A DNA stretch of 46,145 nt, from positions 1 to 46,145 of the forward strand of contig CALLAL010000023.1 of NCBI GenBank assembly GCA_938002255.1, given 5' to 3'. The position numbers and the translations under genes are program-made. Positions 24,945 through 34,586 of the stretch are shown here, piece after piece. The first letter of the stretch is position 1. The number at the start of each line of letters is the position of its first letter. The notes beneath the pieces are model-generated. The model did not search any database. It had not been told where the DNA came from and worked only from the letters and a program-made list of their open reading frames with translations. This stretch comes from an uncultured bacterium (GTDB taxonomy: Bacteria; Desulfobacterota; BSN033; UBA1163).

Positions 24945-25136
24945 ATGGCAAAAAAATGCGAGATCTGTGGTAAAGGGCCCGTGTTCGGGCACAATGTGAG
25001 CCATGCCAATAATAAGACCAGGAAAGTCTGGTATCCCAATTTGCATAAAGTGAAGGCTTTCAAAGAGGGAAAAACGGTTCAAGTGAAGATTTGTTCCCGA
25101 TGTCTTCGGTCGGGAGCAATTACCAAAGCCGCCTAA
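24945..25136 (+). CDS. rpmB: Ribosomal protein L28
   Basis: 63 aa from ATG 24945, with GAGGT nine bases ahead. AKKCEICGKGPVFGHNVSHA, then NKTRKVWYPNLHKVK, match bacterial L28. It has a zinc-type CxxC pair at each end (CEIC and CSRC), so it is the zinc-binding form. It is a single-gene unit facing relA/spoT. Confidence 0.96.
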   Translation: MAKKCEICGKGPVFGHNVSHANNKTRKVWYPNLHKVKAFKEGKTVQVKICSRCLRSGAITKAA

Positions 25137-25213
25137 TCCAACAAGCCGAGGGGAAAAAGCAGGGAGCATAGAGGTCAACTCTTTTGGCGAAGCCCAGTGT
25201 TCTGTGAATTGCA

Positions 25214-27385
25214 TTAAGACTCGGCGTGTGACTCTAATCGAAGCCTTTCAACCCGATGAATACCTTTGATCTTTTCAAGACCTTTAATGACCTTCCTCAG
25301 ATGGTTTAGATCCCGAATTTGAATCTCAAAGAGACCAATCGCTTTTTTATCTTCGGTTGTTTCCACTCTTGCGTTAGTGATGTTTGCTTCGTGAGAAGCG
25401 ATAGAACTGCTGATTTCTGCCAGTAATCCCTTCTTGTCATCAGATAAAATGCGAATCCGTACAGGGTAGCTATACTCTTTGGTTGAATCCCACTCGACTT
25501 CCACCTTTCGGTTGGGATCTTCGTCCATAAGGTTCTGGCAATCCATCGTGTGGATCGTTACGCCTCGCCCACGGGTAATAAATCCAACCACCCGGTCGCC
25601 AGGAACCGGGTTACAGCATCCTGCATATCGAACCATAATATTATCAACCCCTTTAATGAGGAGGACATCTTTGGGACCCTTATGGGTGATCTTATGGATA
25701 AGGCTTTTTAACCGACTTTCTTCCTCTTCCTCCTTTCGCTCCAATCTTTCCGGAGGAAGGATTTTTCCGATGATCTGATTGGGCGTTATTTTCCCGTAAC
25801 CCACCGCAGCGATCAGATCTTCTGGGGTTAAAAAACTAAAGGCCTCAGCCACTTTGGCTAATTCCCCTGTTTTTAACAGTTTGGCTTGCTGAAGATCGTA
25901 TTTTTTAAATTCTTTATCAAGTATTTCTTTCCCAAGGGCGATTGATTTTTCTCGTTCTTCTGCCTTAAACCATTGTCGAATCTTCGCTTTGGCACGGGAG
26001 GTCTTAACGAACTTCAGCCAATCTTTACTTGGTCGCTGGTTGGGAGAGGTAAGAATCTCCACTGTATCCCCACTTTTAAATTCATATTTTAAGGGAACGA
26101 TCTTCCCATTCACCTTTGCCCCGATGCAGTGATTTCCAATATCGGAATGGATACTGTAAGCAAAGTCCACCGGAGTGGCTCCAACCGGAAATTCTTTCAC
26201 TTCCCCTTTCGGGGTAAAGACATAGACTTCATGAGGGAAAAGATCTACTTTGACGCTTTCAATAAATTCCTGGTCATCTTTGAGATCTTTTTGCCATTCG
26301 AGAAGCTGCCTTAACCAGGTAAATCGCCTATCATCCGCTTCATCGAGGGGTTTTCCCTCTTTGTATTTCCAGTGGGCAGCAATACCTTCTTCAGCGATTC
26401 GATGCATCTCGTGTGTACGAATCTGTATTTCGATCCGTTCTCCGTATGGACCAATGACGGCTGTATGAAGGGATTGATAGAGATTTTCTTTGGGGAGACC
26501 AATATAATCTTTAAACTTTCCGGGGATGGGTTTCCAGATGGAGTGGATGATACCCAGAACATCGTAGCAGTCTTTGATACTGTTCACAATGACCCGAAAG
26601 GCTGTAATATCATGGACCTGATCAAAGTCTATGTTCTGGTCTCGCATCTTCTGATAGATGCTATAGATCTGTTTAAGACGGCCAGTCACCTCTCCTTCAA
26701 TTTTGTTTTCATATAGTTTTTTGGCTAACGTCCTCTTGACTTCATCGATATAGCGATACCGTTCTTTCTCTTTTTTAGCGATTTTCCGCTGGAGATCTGA
26801 GTAGAGATCAGGATGAAGGTGTTTAAAGGCGAGATCTTCTAACTCTGATTTGATCCATTCAATTCCAAGGCGGTTGGCCAGAGGGGCATAGATATCCAGT
26901 GTTTCCTGGGCAATGTCAACCTGTTTTTCCACCTTATGATATCGCAGGGTTCTCATATTGTGGAGGCGGTCAGCCAATTTGATTAAGATGACCCGGATGT
27001 CTTTCACCATAGCCAAGATCATCTTCCTAAAGTTTTCTGCCTGTTTCTCTTCCGAAGACCGAAAGGAGATTTGACTAATTTTCGTTACGCCATCGACCAA
27101 CTGGGTGATTTCTTCTCCGAAATTTTCTCGGATCTCTTCAAGGGTCGTCAATGTATCTTCAACAGTATCATGAAGCAGCCCGGTGGCTAAAGTTGCCAGA
27201 TCAAGGCGCATCTGAGTCAGAATGCCTGTGACTTCAAGGGGATGGGTCAGATAAGGCTCTCCGGACAAACGGACTTGGCCCATATGAACCTTGGCGGAAA
27301 AAACATAAGCTTTTCTAAGAAGGTCAACGTCCGCATGGGGATTGTAGGCAAGCAACCGATCCAAAATATCATTAAATCTTAACAT
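25214..27385 (-). CDS. Bifunctional (p)ppGpp synthetase/hydrolase RelA/SpoT
   Basis: 723 aa with the full Rel layout. The N-terminal hydrolase HD domain (GLLHDTVEDT with H72 D73, and KLADRLHNMRTL) looks intact. The synthetase domain spans about 200-340 (VHDITAFRVIV, KDYIGLPKENLYQSLHT, IEIQIRTHEMH). Then come a TGS domain (VYVFTPKGEVKEFPVGATPV), the VRYAGCCNPVPGD region and a C-terminal ACT domain. Hydrolase and synthetase motifs are both complete, so it should make and degrade the alarmone. The ribosome site is weak. Confidence 0.95.
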   Translation of the reverse strand: MLRFNDILDRLLAYNPHADVDLLRKAYVFSAKVHMGQVRLSGEPYLTHPLEVTGILTQMRLDLATLATGLLHDTVEDTLTTLEEIRENFGEEITQLVDGVTKISQISFRSSEEKQAENFRKMILAMVKDIRVILIKLADRLHNMRTLRYHKVEKQVDIAQETLDIYAPLANRLGIEWIKSELEDLAFKHLHPDLYSDLQRKIAKKEKERYRYIDEVKRTLAKKLYENKIEGEVTGRLKQIYSIYQKMRDQNIDFDQVHDITAFRVIVNSIKDCYDVLGIIHSIWKPIPGKFKDYIGLPKENLYQSLHTAVIGPYGERIEIQIRTHEMHRIAEEGIAAHWKYKEGKPLDEADDRRFTWLRQLLEWQKDLKDDQEFIESVKVDLFPHEVYVFTPKGEVKEFPVGATPVDFAYSIHSDIGNHCIGAKVNGKIVPLKYEFKSGDTVEILTSPNQRPSKDWLKFVKTSRAKAKIRQWFKAEEREKSIALGKEILDKEFKKYDLQQAKLLKTGELAKVAEAFSFLTPEDLIAAVGYGKITPNQIIGKILPPERLERKEEEEESRLKSLIHKITHKGPKDVLLIKGVDNIMVRYAGCCNPVPGDRVVGFITRGRGVTIHTMDCQNLMDEDPNRKVEVEWDSTKEYSYPVRIRILSDDKKGLLAEISSSIASHEANITNARVETTEDKKAIGLFEIQIRDLNHLRKVIKGLEKIKGIHRVERLRLESHAES

Positions 27386-27569
27386 CTTAATTCTATCTTA
27401 CACTAAAGGAGAGAAAAAGCAAGAGGAGCTCTTTTCCCTCTGTACCCTTTTGGAGATATTTAGGTGATAGGTAATAACCACAGAGAGAAGGGAGGTGGGG
27501 ACCACTCTATTTTGACAGAAAAGGAAATGAAACGTATAATGGGTTCGTTTCAGAGGGAGAAAGGTTGAG

Positions 27570-28598
27570 ATGAAACGTTGGGGAATCCTCTTTTTACTGG
27601 CAGCGTTGATGGCAGGCGTTGCTTATTTTTTTATTTTTCAAAGGAAAGGAGAAGAGGATTATACCCTTCGTGTTTCAGGAAATATTGAAACCACAGAAGT
27701 GGATGTTGGGTTTAAAATTTCTGGAAGAATCATTCAGCTCTACGTGCGGGAAGGGGATTGGGTTGAGAAAGGCAAAACGATTGCTCAATTGGACGATGAG
27801 GATCTCCGCCAGCGGGTTGAGCTGGCCCGGGCCACCTTGAGATCATCGCAGGCGCGATTGGAAAAGTTACTTGCAGGCTCAAGACCCGAAGAGATTCGGG
27901 AAGCAGAAGCCAGTGTTCAGCAAGCCCAATTCGATTATGAAAATAAAAAGACCCAATACGACCGGATGAAGATTCTTTTTGAGGGGCGGGTTATTCCAAA
28001 AGAAACCCTGGAGAATGCCGAGACGAGATTCAAAGTGGCCAAAGCGGCTTTAGAGGGAGCCATAGAAACTTATAAAAAAATAAAAGAAGGTCCGAGGAAA
28101 GAGGATATTGAGGAGGGTAGAGCTCAAGTCGAACAAGCCAAGGCTTCCCTCAAACTGGCAGAGACCCAGTTGAGTTACACCTTGCTCCAAGCGCCGATCG
28201 CGGGGATTGTTCTTGTGAAATCAGCCGAGGTAGGTGAGGTGGTCAATCCAGGGACATCCATCCTGACCCTTGCGGATCTTACGAATGTCTGGCTGAGGGC
28301 TTATATCCCAGAGACAGAGCTCAGTCGGGTGAAATGGGGACAAGAGGTCATTGTCACAACCGATCTTTATCCCAGAAAAGAGTATAAAGGAAGAATATCC
28401 TTCATCTCTTCTCAGTCAGAATTCACCCCCAAACAGATTCAGACCGAGAAGGAGCGAGTCACCCTTGTTTATCGAATTAAAGTGGACATTCCAAATCCTT
28501 CGGGGGAACTCAAACCGGGCATGCCAGCAGATGGACGGATTCTGCTTGGGCCAGAAATTCGGTCTTCTGGGAAGAGGGTTCCCCAACAGGATAGATAA
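27570..28598 (+). CDS. HlyD-family membrane fusion protein
   Basis: 342 aa with an N-terminal membrane anchor (LFLLAALMAGVAYFFIF). The lipoyl-like halves are GRIIQLYVREGDWVEKGKTI and APIAGIVLVKSAEVGEVVNP, flanking a long coiled coil (about residues 85-205, rich in EAEASVQQAQ-type repeats). It would bridge the inner-membrane ABC pump to an outer-membrane channel. AGGGAGAAAGG precedes the ATG. It is the first of five exporter genes and resembles YbhG of the YbhGFSR pump. Confidence 0.92.
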   Translation: MKRWGILFLLAALMAGVAYFFIFQRKGEEDYTLRVSGNIETTEVDVGFKISGRIIQLYVREGDWVEKGKTIAQLDDEDLRQRVELARATLRSSQARLEKLLAGSRPEEIREAEASVQQAQFDYENKKTQYDRMKILFEGRVIPKETLENAETRFKVAKAALEGAIETYKKIKEGPRKEDIEEGRAQVEQAKASLKLAETQLSYTLLQAPIAGIVLVKSAEVGEVVNPGTSILTLADLTNVWLRAYIPETELSRVKWGQEVIVTTDLYPRKEYKGRISFISSQSEFTPKQIQTEKERVTLVYRIKVDIPNPSGELKPGMPADGRILLGPEIRSSGKRVPQQDR

Positions 28599-28724
28599 GT
28601 TCAAAGCCCAAGTTTCAAGGGTGAATGAATGTCAAATCAAATCCAGAGCGCAAATGATGAATTCTTTTTGTCCATCTGACCTTCCTCTCACATTCGGATT
28701 TTGAAATTTGGATTTCTAAAATCA

Positions 28725-29663
28725 ATGCTTTTCATTCAGACGATCAACCTTACGAAGAAATTTGAATCTGTTATTGCCGTCAACCAGCTCAACCTGGAGG
28801 TACGGAAGGGGGAAATCTTTGGTCTGGTGGGCCCCGATGGTTCCGGCAAGACGACCACCTTGAGAATGCTTTGCGGTATTCTCCCCCCCGATGCAGGAGA
28901 GGCAAGGGTATCTGGTTTCGATATCCGAAAGGACACGGAATCCCTAAAAGGAAAAGTAGGGTATCTTCCTCAGAAATTCGGACTTTACGGAGATCTTACC
29001 GTTCTTGAAAATATAGATTTTTATGCCGACCTCTATCAAATCCCCCGAAAGGATCGAAAAGATCGGATCCGGAGACTCCTTCGTTTTGCCAATTTAGAGC
29101 CATTTGGGAACAGAAAAGCGCAGGACCTTTCTGGCGGAATGAAACAAAAATTAGGATTGATCTGTGCCATGATCCATACCCCTGAGATTCTTTTCTTAGA
29201 TGAACCCACCACAGGCGTTGATCCCTTATCGAGGAGAGATTTCTGGGTCATTCTTTATGATCTTCTCAAAGAGGGAGTGACCATCCTCTTTTCAACTTCA
29301 TACCTGGATGAGGCAGAACGGTGCAACCGAATCGGTTTGATTTATCAGGGTGAGATGCTGGTTTCAGATACACCATCGGCTGTAAAAACCCGGATCAGGG
29401 GCACGGTTTTAGAACTTCGTCTTGAAAATTACCAGAAAGGGATGAGGATTCTGGAAACGTTTAAACCCTTTCGCAATCTCGTCCTGTCAGGAGACAGGAT
29501 TCATCTTCTGGTTGATGATCCACAGGAAGGAGAAAGAATTCTCCGAGAGACTCTGAAACGGGAAAAGCTAACCCTTTTCAGTTTGAATGCCGTGAAGCCC
29601 TCTCTCGAGGATGCTTTTGTTTCGATGGTCAAAGAGAGAGAGAAAGGAAACCATCGAAAATGA
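28725..29663 (+). CDS. ABC exporter ATP-binding protein (first of two)
   Basis: 312 aa from ATG 28725 (a TTG eight codons earlier is open). Walker A GPDGSGKTTTLRML, signature LSGGMKQKLGL, Walker B ILFLDEPTTGVDPLSRRDFW. The C-terminal tail ends in AVKPSLEDAFVSMVKERE, typical of YbhF-like halves. The next ATPase gene overlaps its stop by ATGA. In E. coli YbhF both nucleotide domains are in one chain; here they are separate. Confidence 0.9.
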   Translation: MLFIQTINLTKKFESVIAVNQLNLEVRKGEIFGLVGPDGSGKTTTLRMLCGILPPDAGEARVSGFDIRKDTESLKGKVGYLPQKFGLYGDLTVLENIDFYADLYQIPRKDRKDRIRRLLRFANLEPFGNRKAQDLSGGMKQKLGLICAMIHTPEILFLDEPTTGVDPLSRRDFWVILYDLLKEGVTILFSTSYLDEAERCNRIGLIYQGEMLVSDTPSAVKTRIRGTVLELRLENYQKGMRILETFKPFRNLVLSGDRIHLLVDDPQEGERILRETLKREKLTLFSLNAVKPSLEDAFVSMVKEREKGNHRK

Positions 29664-30604
29664 GGGGAATGAATTCTTTTGCGGTCGAGGTCGAAGATCT
29701 CGTTAAAAGGTTTGGCAATTTTATTGCAGTAGATCATATCCATTTTCAGGTTAAGAAAGGTGAGATCTTTGGTTTTTTAGGACCTAATGGGGCTGGGAAG
29801 TCAACGACCATCCGTATGCTATGTGGGCTGTTAATGCCTACATCAGGGACAGGAACCGTTGCTGGTTTTGACATTCATAAAGAACCGGAGAGGATTAAAC
29901 AGGTGATTGGATATATGTCACAAAAATTCTCCCTCTATGACGATTTAACGGTAGGGGAAAACCTCCATTTTTTTGGGGGGATCTATGGCCTTTGGGGTCA
30001 ACTTCAACGAGAGAGGGAACAACAGATTCTTGAGAGGACAGGACTTCAGGACCTCCGGAATCGAAGGACGAGAACGTTATCAGTAGGTTTGAAACAGAGG
30101 CTTGCGTTGGCTTGCGCTTTACTCCATCAACCTACCATCGTCTTTCTGGATGAGCCTACCTCGGGTGTAGATCCACTTTCACGCCGTAATTTCTGGAGCT
30201 TTATCCAGGAGATGGCTGAGAAGGGAGTGACTATTTTTGTCACCACTCATTATATGGATGAGGCAGAGTACTGTCATCGGCTGGCGATGATTTATAAGGG
30301 AAAGATTGTCGCCCTTGGAACACCAACCGAATTGAAAATGAAAACCCTTTCAAAAGGAGTCCTCGAAGTGGAATGTGACCCCCTGATTCCGGCTCTTGAT
30401 CTTTTGAAGAAGGCTGACTGGACTTCTGAAGCTGCTGTCTTTGGAGAAGGGCTTCATGTGATTGGAAAAGAAGGGATAGATACCGACCAAGAACTTAAGG
30501 TCCTGTTTGAGAGTCACGGAATTATTCTGAAACGCATGGAATGGATCCGGCCTTCCCTCGAAGATGTTTTTGTTACTCTGATCGAAAGGGAGACGAAGAG
30601 TTGA
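29660..30604 (+). CDS. ABC exporter ATP-binding protein (second of two)
   Basis: 314 aa. Walker A GPNGAGKSTTIRML, signature LSVGLKQRLALACALL (Ser-Val-Gly instead of Ser-Gly-Gly), Walker B IVFLDEPTSGVDPLSRR and switch TTHYMDEAEYC. Its start overlaps the preceding stop as ATGA, and its own stop overlaps a TTG start of the permease. Together with its neighbour it would form the ATPase dimer of the exporter. The degenerate signature could make one of the two sites less active. Confidence 0.9.
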   Translation: MRGMNSFAVEVEDLVKRFGNFIAVDHIHFQVKKGEIFGFLGPNGAGKSTTIRMLCGLLMPTSGTGTVAGFDIHKEPERIKQVIGYMSQKFSLYDDLTVGENLHFFGGIYGLWGQLQREREQQILERTGLQDLRNRRTRTLSVGLKQRLALACALLHQPTIVFLDEPTSGVDPLSRRNFWSFIQEMAEKGVTIFVTTHYMDEAEYCHRLAMIYKGKIVALGTPTELKMKTLSKGVLEVECDPLIPALDLLKKADWTSEAAVFGEGLHVIGKEGIDTDQELKVLFESHGIILKRMEWIRPSLEDVFVTLIERETKS

Positions 30605-31734
30605 ACCTGTCGCGAACCCGTGCGATTGCGAGAAAAGAATTTCTTCACATCTTCCGCGATCCAAGAAGTTTAGGATTGGTCATTCTTATGCCTGCCCTCC
30701 TTATGCTCCTTTTTGGGTATGCGGTGACCCTTGATGTGAAAAGGGTGAGGATGGTTGTCCTGAATGAAGATGGCGGACAGGAAAGCCTTTCCTTTGTCCA
30801 CTCGTTTATCGGTTCTCCCTATTTTGACCTTCACCGTTTTGTCCAAGATGAAGAAGAGATCAGGAGATTGATTGATGAAGGGACGGTCAAGATGGCCCTG
30901 ATTCTGCCAACGGACTTCTCCAAGACAATTAAATCCGGGAAGAAAGCACCGGTGCAGTTGATACTGGACGGAAGTGATTCCAATACAGCCAATATCATTC
31001 TCAGTTATGTGCAGGCCATTGTCAGAGATTACACTCAAGAAAAGACCTTCTTTAAAATTGAACGGATGGGAAGGAAAAGACCTGCCCCACCACTGGAGGT
31101 AAGAACCCGAATCTGGTTCAACGAAGAGTTAGAGTCGAAAAATTATTTTATTCCAGGACTCATTGCTGTCATCATTTCGATCATCGGTGTGCTTCTCACG
31201 GGCCAGGTGGTGGTCAGGGAATGGGAGAAGGGAACGATGGAGCTTCTCATTTCAACACCGGTACGAAAAGGGGAACTGATTATCGGAAAATTATTCCCAT
31301 ACTTTTTCCTTGGGCTGATTGACCTGGTCCTGGCCATTCTAATGGGACGGTTGGTCTTTCATGTCCCCTTAAGAGGAAGCGTTGAGCTTCTCCTCTTTCT
31401 TTCTTGCCTTTATCTGATTGTAGCTCTAGCCATGGGGTTAACCATCTCTACGGTTGCAGGAACTCAACTGTTGGCGAATCAGATGGCTATGATCATCGGC
31501 TTTTTACCCACTTTTCTCCTTTCTGGGTTTACCTTTGTCATCTCCAATATGCCTTACTGGTTGCAAATCATCACTTATGGGATTGCCCCAAGGTATTATG
31601 TAATGATCGTTAAAGAGATTTTTCTCAAGGGATCAGATTTTTCTTTACTTTGGAAGGAATCTCTGGTTTTAGTTGGAATGGGAGCAGCAGGACTCTTTGT
31701 GGCAACTAAAATTTTTAAGAAAGAGCTGAGATAG
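30601..31734 (+). CDS. ABC-2 permease of the exporter (first of two)
   Basis: 377 aa from TTG 30601, whose bases overlap the previous stop (TTGA) with GGGAG nine bases ahead. An upstream ATG at 30541 would overlap the ATPase gene by 64 bases and is less likely. It has the YbhS/YbhR form: one N-terminal helix (LVILMPALLMLLFGYAVTLD), a large periplasmic domain with SDSNTANIILSYVQ, then five C-terminal helices including REWEKGTMELLISTPVRKGE. Confidence 0.88.
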   Translation: MNLSRTRAIARKEFLHIFRDPRSLGLVILMPALLMLLFGYAVTLDVKRVRMVVLNEDGGQESLSFVHSFIGSPYFDLHRFVQDEEEIRRLIDEGTVKMALILPTDFSKTIKSGKKAPVQLILDGSDSNTANIILSYVQAIVRDYTQEKTFFKIERMGRKRPAPPLEVRTRIWFNEELESKNYFIPGLIAVIISIIGVLLTGQVVVREWEKGTMELLISTPVRKGELIIGKLFPYFFLGLIDLVLAILMGRLVFHVPLRGSVELLLFLSCLYLIVALAMGLTISTVAGTQLLANQMAMIIGFLPTFLLSGFTFVISNMPYWLQIITYGIAPRYYVMIVKEIFLKGSDFSLLWKESLVLVGMGAAGLFVATKIFKKELR

Positions 31735-31876
31735 GTGTCTGGGGCTTAGGGTAGGGTTAGAACGAAAAGGCGAGTTTTGTGTAAAGGTTAGGTCATTTAA
31801 GTTTTTCTCCCCTTCTACTTAACCCAAACCGACCTTCTGGCCCTCACCCTAAACTTAACCAAAAAGAATTTACAGG

Positions 31877-33007
31877 ATGTTTAAACGGGTTCGATTTCTT
31901 ATTGTGAAAGAACTGATTCAAGTTCTCCGGGACAAACGGTTGAGGATCACCCTTATTTTTCCGCCCATCTTTCAATTGATCGTTTTTGGATATGCAGCAA
32001 ATCTTGATGTGAAGAACATTACCACTGCCATCAGAGATCTGGATCAAAGTGTTGAGTCAAGGGATCTCATTGCACGATTTAAGAATTCAAAATATTTCAA
32101 AATCGTTTCCTATCCTGATAACCCGAAGGAAATAGAGGCCCTCATTAAAAAAGGAGAGATCATCCTCAGCTTTGAAATCCCCAGCGGTTTTTCGAGGAAG
32201 ATCAAGAAGGGGGATACTGCAACCATTCAGATCATCGTCGATGGAGTTGAATCGAATACCGCTCTGATCGGATTGGGTTATGTGAGTCGGATTTTATCGG
32301 AATACTCAACAGAAATAATCGTTCGAAGGCTAAACCGCGAAGGGATGAAGGATTTTGTAGAGGCGGGAGTTGAGTTGGAGCAACGGGTCTGGTTCAATCC
32401 CAACTTAGAAAGTCGATTTTTTTATGTTCCGGGTGTCATTGCCACCATTGCCTTCCTTCTTCCAATGATTTTAACCGCTCAGGCCATTGTGAGGGAACGG
32501 GAGATCGGAACGCTGGAGCAGATCATGGTCACTCCGATTCATTCCTGGGAACTGGTCTTAGGAAAGACCCTCCCGTTTGCTCTGATTGGCCTGATCGATG
32601 TGATCATGATCGCCCTGATCGGAGTCTTCTGGTTCGAAGTCCCCCTCCGTGGGAATCCCCTGATTCTCCTTTTAGGAAACCTTCTCTTTCTGATGAGTTC
32701 AGTGGGGATAGGCCTTTTCATCTCAACCATCTCAACCACCCAGCAACAGGCACAGATCTCCACCTTCTTCTTTATGAACCCTGCTTTTATTCTTTCAGGT
32801 TTTGCCTTCCCCCTGGAGAATATGCCACAGTGGCTTCAATATGTCACCTATATCAACCCCCTGAGATATTTTCTGGTTATCATCAGGGGAACTTTTTTAA
32901 AGGGGGTGGGATTGGAGATACTGTGGCCCCAGATGGTGGCGCTGGCTCTTCTGGGAGGAACCATGATCACGTTGAGTTCGTTAAGGTTCAGAAAAAGGCT
33001 GAAATAA
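31877..33007 (+). CDS. ABC-2 permease of the exporter (second of two)
   Basis: 376 aa, paralogous to the preceding permease: FGYAANLDVKNITTAIRDLD after the first helix, GVESNTALIGLGYVSR in the periplasmic domain, then REREIGTLEQIMVTPIHSWE and FMNPAFILSGFAFPLENMP. The two probably form a heterodimeric channel. It follows the first permease by 142 bases, which hold no gene or clear signal. It is the last gene of the exporter operon. Confidence 0.9.
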   Translation: MFKRVRFLIVKELIQVLRDKRLRITLIFPPIFQLIVFGYAANLDVKNITTAIRDLDQSVESRDLIARFKNSKYFKIVSYPDNPKEIEALIKKGEIILSFEIPSGFSRKIKKGDTATIQIIVDGVESNTALIGLGYVSRILSEYSTEIIVRRLNREGMKDFVEAGVELEQRVWFNPNLESRFFYVPGVIATIAFLLPMILTAQAIVREREIGTLEQIMVTPIHSWELVLGKTLPFALIGLIDVIMIALIGVFWFEVPLRGNPLILLLGNLLFLMSSVGIGLFISTISTTQQQAQISTFFFMNPAFILSGFAFPLENMPQWLQYVTYINPLRYFLVIIRGTFLKGVGLEILWPQMVALALLGGTMITLSSLRFRKRLK

Positions 33008-33137
33008 TGAAAGGATTCAGAGGGGCATATGGTTAAGGGACCAAGTGAAAATCTTTAATAATAGTTCAAAGAACCCACGACCCCATAACCTCTGGACCCC
33101 TTAAGGGGGGAGCCATCATGAATAGTTGAGGAGTGTT

Positions 33138-33785
33138 ATGAAAAGCCTCTTGATGAAAATTTATAAAGAACTCTACGAGGCCTATGGTCCACGGCATTGG
33201 TGGCCTGGAGAGACTCCATTTGAGGTGATGGTGGGGGCTATCCTTACTCAGAACACTTCCTGGAAGAATGTGGAAAGAGCGATTGAGAACCTAAAAAAAA
33301 GAAATGTATTATATCCGGTAGGCATGGATCGTCTAAAAGAGCCTTCGCTGGCCTCTTTGATTCGACCTTCGGGTACCTTTCGAATCAAGGCCAGACGGTT
33401 GAAAGCTTTTGTGACATTTCTCCTTGATGAGTATCATGGCGATATCGAAAGGATGAAAAGAGAAGGGATCGGAGAGTTAAGAGAAAAACTTCTCCGCGTC
33501 AATGGCATCGGACCCGAAACGGCTGATAGCATTTTACTCTACGGGCTTCAAAAGCCCATTTTCGTGATCGATGCCTATACAAAGCGTATTTTCACAAGAC
33601 ACAGACTTGTTTCTGAAAAAGCATCCTATGATGACCTTCAAACTCTTTTTATGGACCACCTGCCCCGTGACGAGAAACTTTATAATGAATACCATGCCCT
33701 TTTGGTTCAATTAGGAAAGAATGTGTGCAAGAAAAAGCCGGAATGCGATCGATGTCCTCTAAAGGGCATAGAGCATAGGGCATAG
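33138..33785 (+). CDS. HhH-GPD DNA glycosylase (COG2231-like)
   Basis: 215 aa from ATG 33138, with GAGGAG five bases ahead. YGPRHWWPGETPFEVMVGAI and LTQNTSWKNVERAI are typical of the endonuclease-III-related group that includes MagIII. The helix-hairpin-helix is LLRVNGIGPETADSILL, and the catalytic Asp is D145 (FVIDAYTKR). The Nth Schiff-base lysine position is E127, so no lyase activity is expected. The C-terminal cluster has only three cysteines (C197, C203, C206); the fourth site falls on E212, just before the end. It probably excises damaged bases, substrate unknown. Confidence 0.85.
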   Translation: MKSLLMKIYKELYEAYGPRHWWPGETPFEVMVGAILTQNTSWKNVERAIENLKKRNVLYPVGMDRLKEPSLASLIRPSGTFRIKARRLKAFVTFLLDEYHGDIERMKREGIGELREKLLRVNGIGPETADSILLYGLQKPIFVIDAYTKRIFTRHRLVSEKASYDDLQTLFMDHLPRDEKLYNEYHALLVQLGKNVCKKKPECDRCPLKGIEHRA

Positions 33786-33846
33786 GGAAAAGAAATCATT
33801 TTACGCTCTGCCTTATGGGGCGATGCACTTTGCAGGTATTTAGGAC

Positions 33847-34575
33847 ATGGCTTACTGGGAGAAAGAGATTCGAAGTTTAATGGGAAAGGCGATCCACCGA
33901 TACGGTCTGATCGAAGATGGGGATTGCATTTTGGTGGGTGTGTCAGGTGGAAAAGACAGCCTTACTCTCCTCCACCTGCTCCATGAACGTAAAAAACGGG
34001 TTCCCATCCATTATGAATTGATGCCGGTTCATGTGGATCTGGGTTTTGATAACAGTCGTGTGGAGATTTTAAAGGACTTTTTTGAAAGCAGAGATCTTCC
34101 CTATCACGTAGAGTATACGAATATCGGGAAGAGGGCAAACAGTGAGGAAAACACCGAAAACCCCTGTTTCCTTTGCTCCTGGGAGAGAAGAAAGAGACTC
34201 TTTCATCTTGCCCACCAGTTTCATTGCAACAAGATTGCCCTTGGGCACCATAAGGATGATATTATCGAAACCTTTCTCATGAATATCTTTTACAGTGCGG
34301 AGATTAGCACCATGCTCCCCTTTCAAACCTTATTCAAAGGCAAGATTACTCTTATTCGGCCTCTGGTTCTCATCGAAGAGAAAAGGATCGAACGTTTTGC
34401 AACGATGATGAACCTTCCGTTCGGGCCAAGTGGTTGTCCAGTTTCAGGAAAGACGAAACGAAAAGAGGTCAAAGAGTTGATTGAAAATCTGGAGAAAAAA
34501 AATAAGAAGGTGAAGGGGAATATCTTTCGGGCTCTCTCCAACATCAAGATCGACTATCTGCTTGGGAAACCCTAG
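33847..34575 (+). CDS. TtcA-like tRNA thiolation enzyme
   Basis: A 242-aa PP-loop ATPase: VGVSGGKDSLTLLHLL (ATP-pyrophosphatase loop), NPCFLCSWERRKRLFHLA with the CxxC pair, and IALGHHKDDIIETFLMN. A third cysteine lies in FGPSGCPVSG, together matching the [4Fe-4S] ligand set of TtcA, which makes 2-thiocytidine at tRNA position 32. AGGAC precedes the ATG. It ends 11 bases from the convergent permease gene. Confidence 0.88.
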   Translation: MAYWEKEIRSLMGKAIHRYGLIEDGDCILVGVSGGKDSLTLLHLLHERKKRVPIHYELMPVHVDLGFDNSRVEILKDFFESRDLPYHVEYTNIGKRANSEENTENPCFLCSWERRKRLFHLAHQFHCNKIALGHHKDDIIETFLMNIFYSAEISTMLPFQTLFKGKITLIRPLVLIEEKRIERFATMMNLPFGPSGCPVSGKTKRKEVKELIENLEKKNKKVKGNIFRALSNIKIDYLLGKP

Positions 34576-34586
34576 AGGAGGAATCT

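Noticed and set aside
33098-33109. CCCCTTAAGGGG palindrome as terminator
   Set aside because: There is no loop and no T-tract; it is only a short palindrome in the gap before the glycosylase gene.
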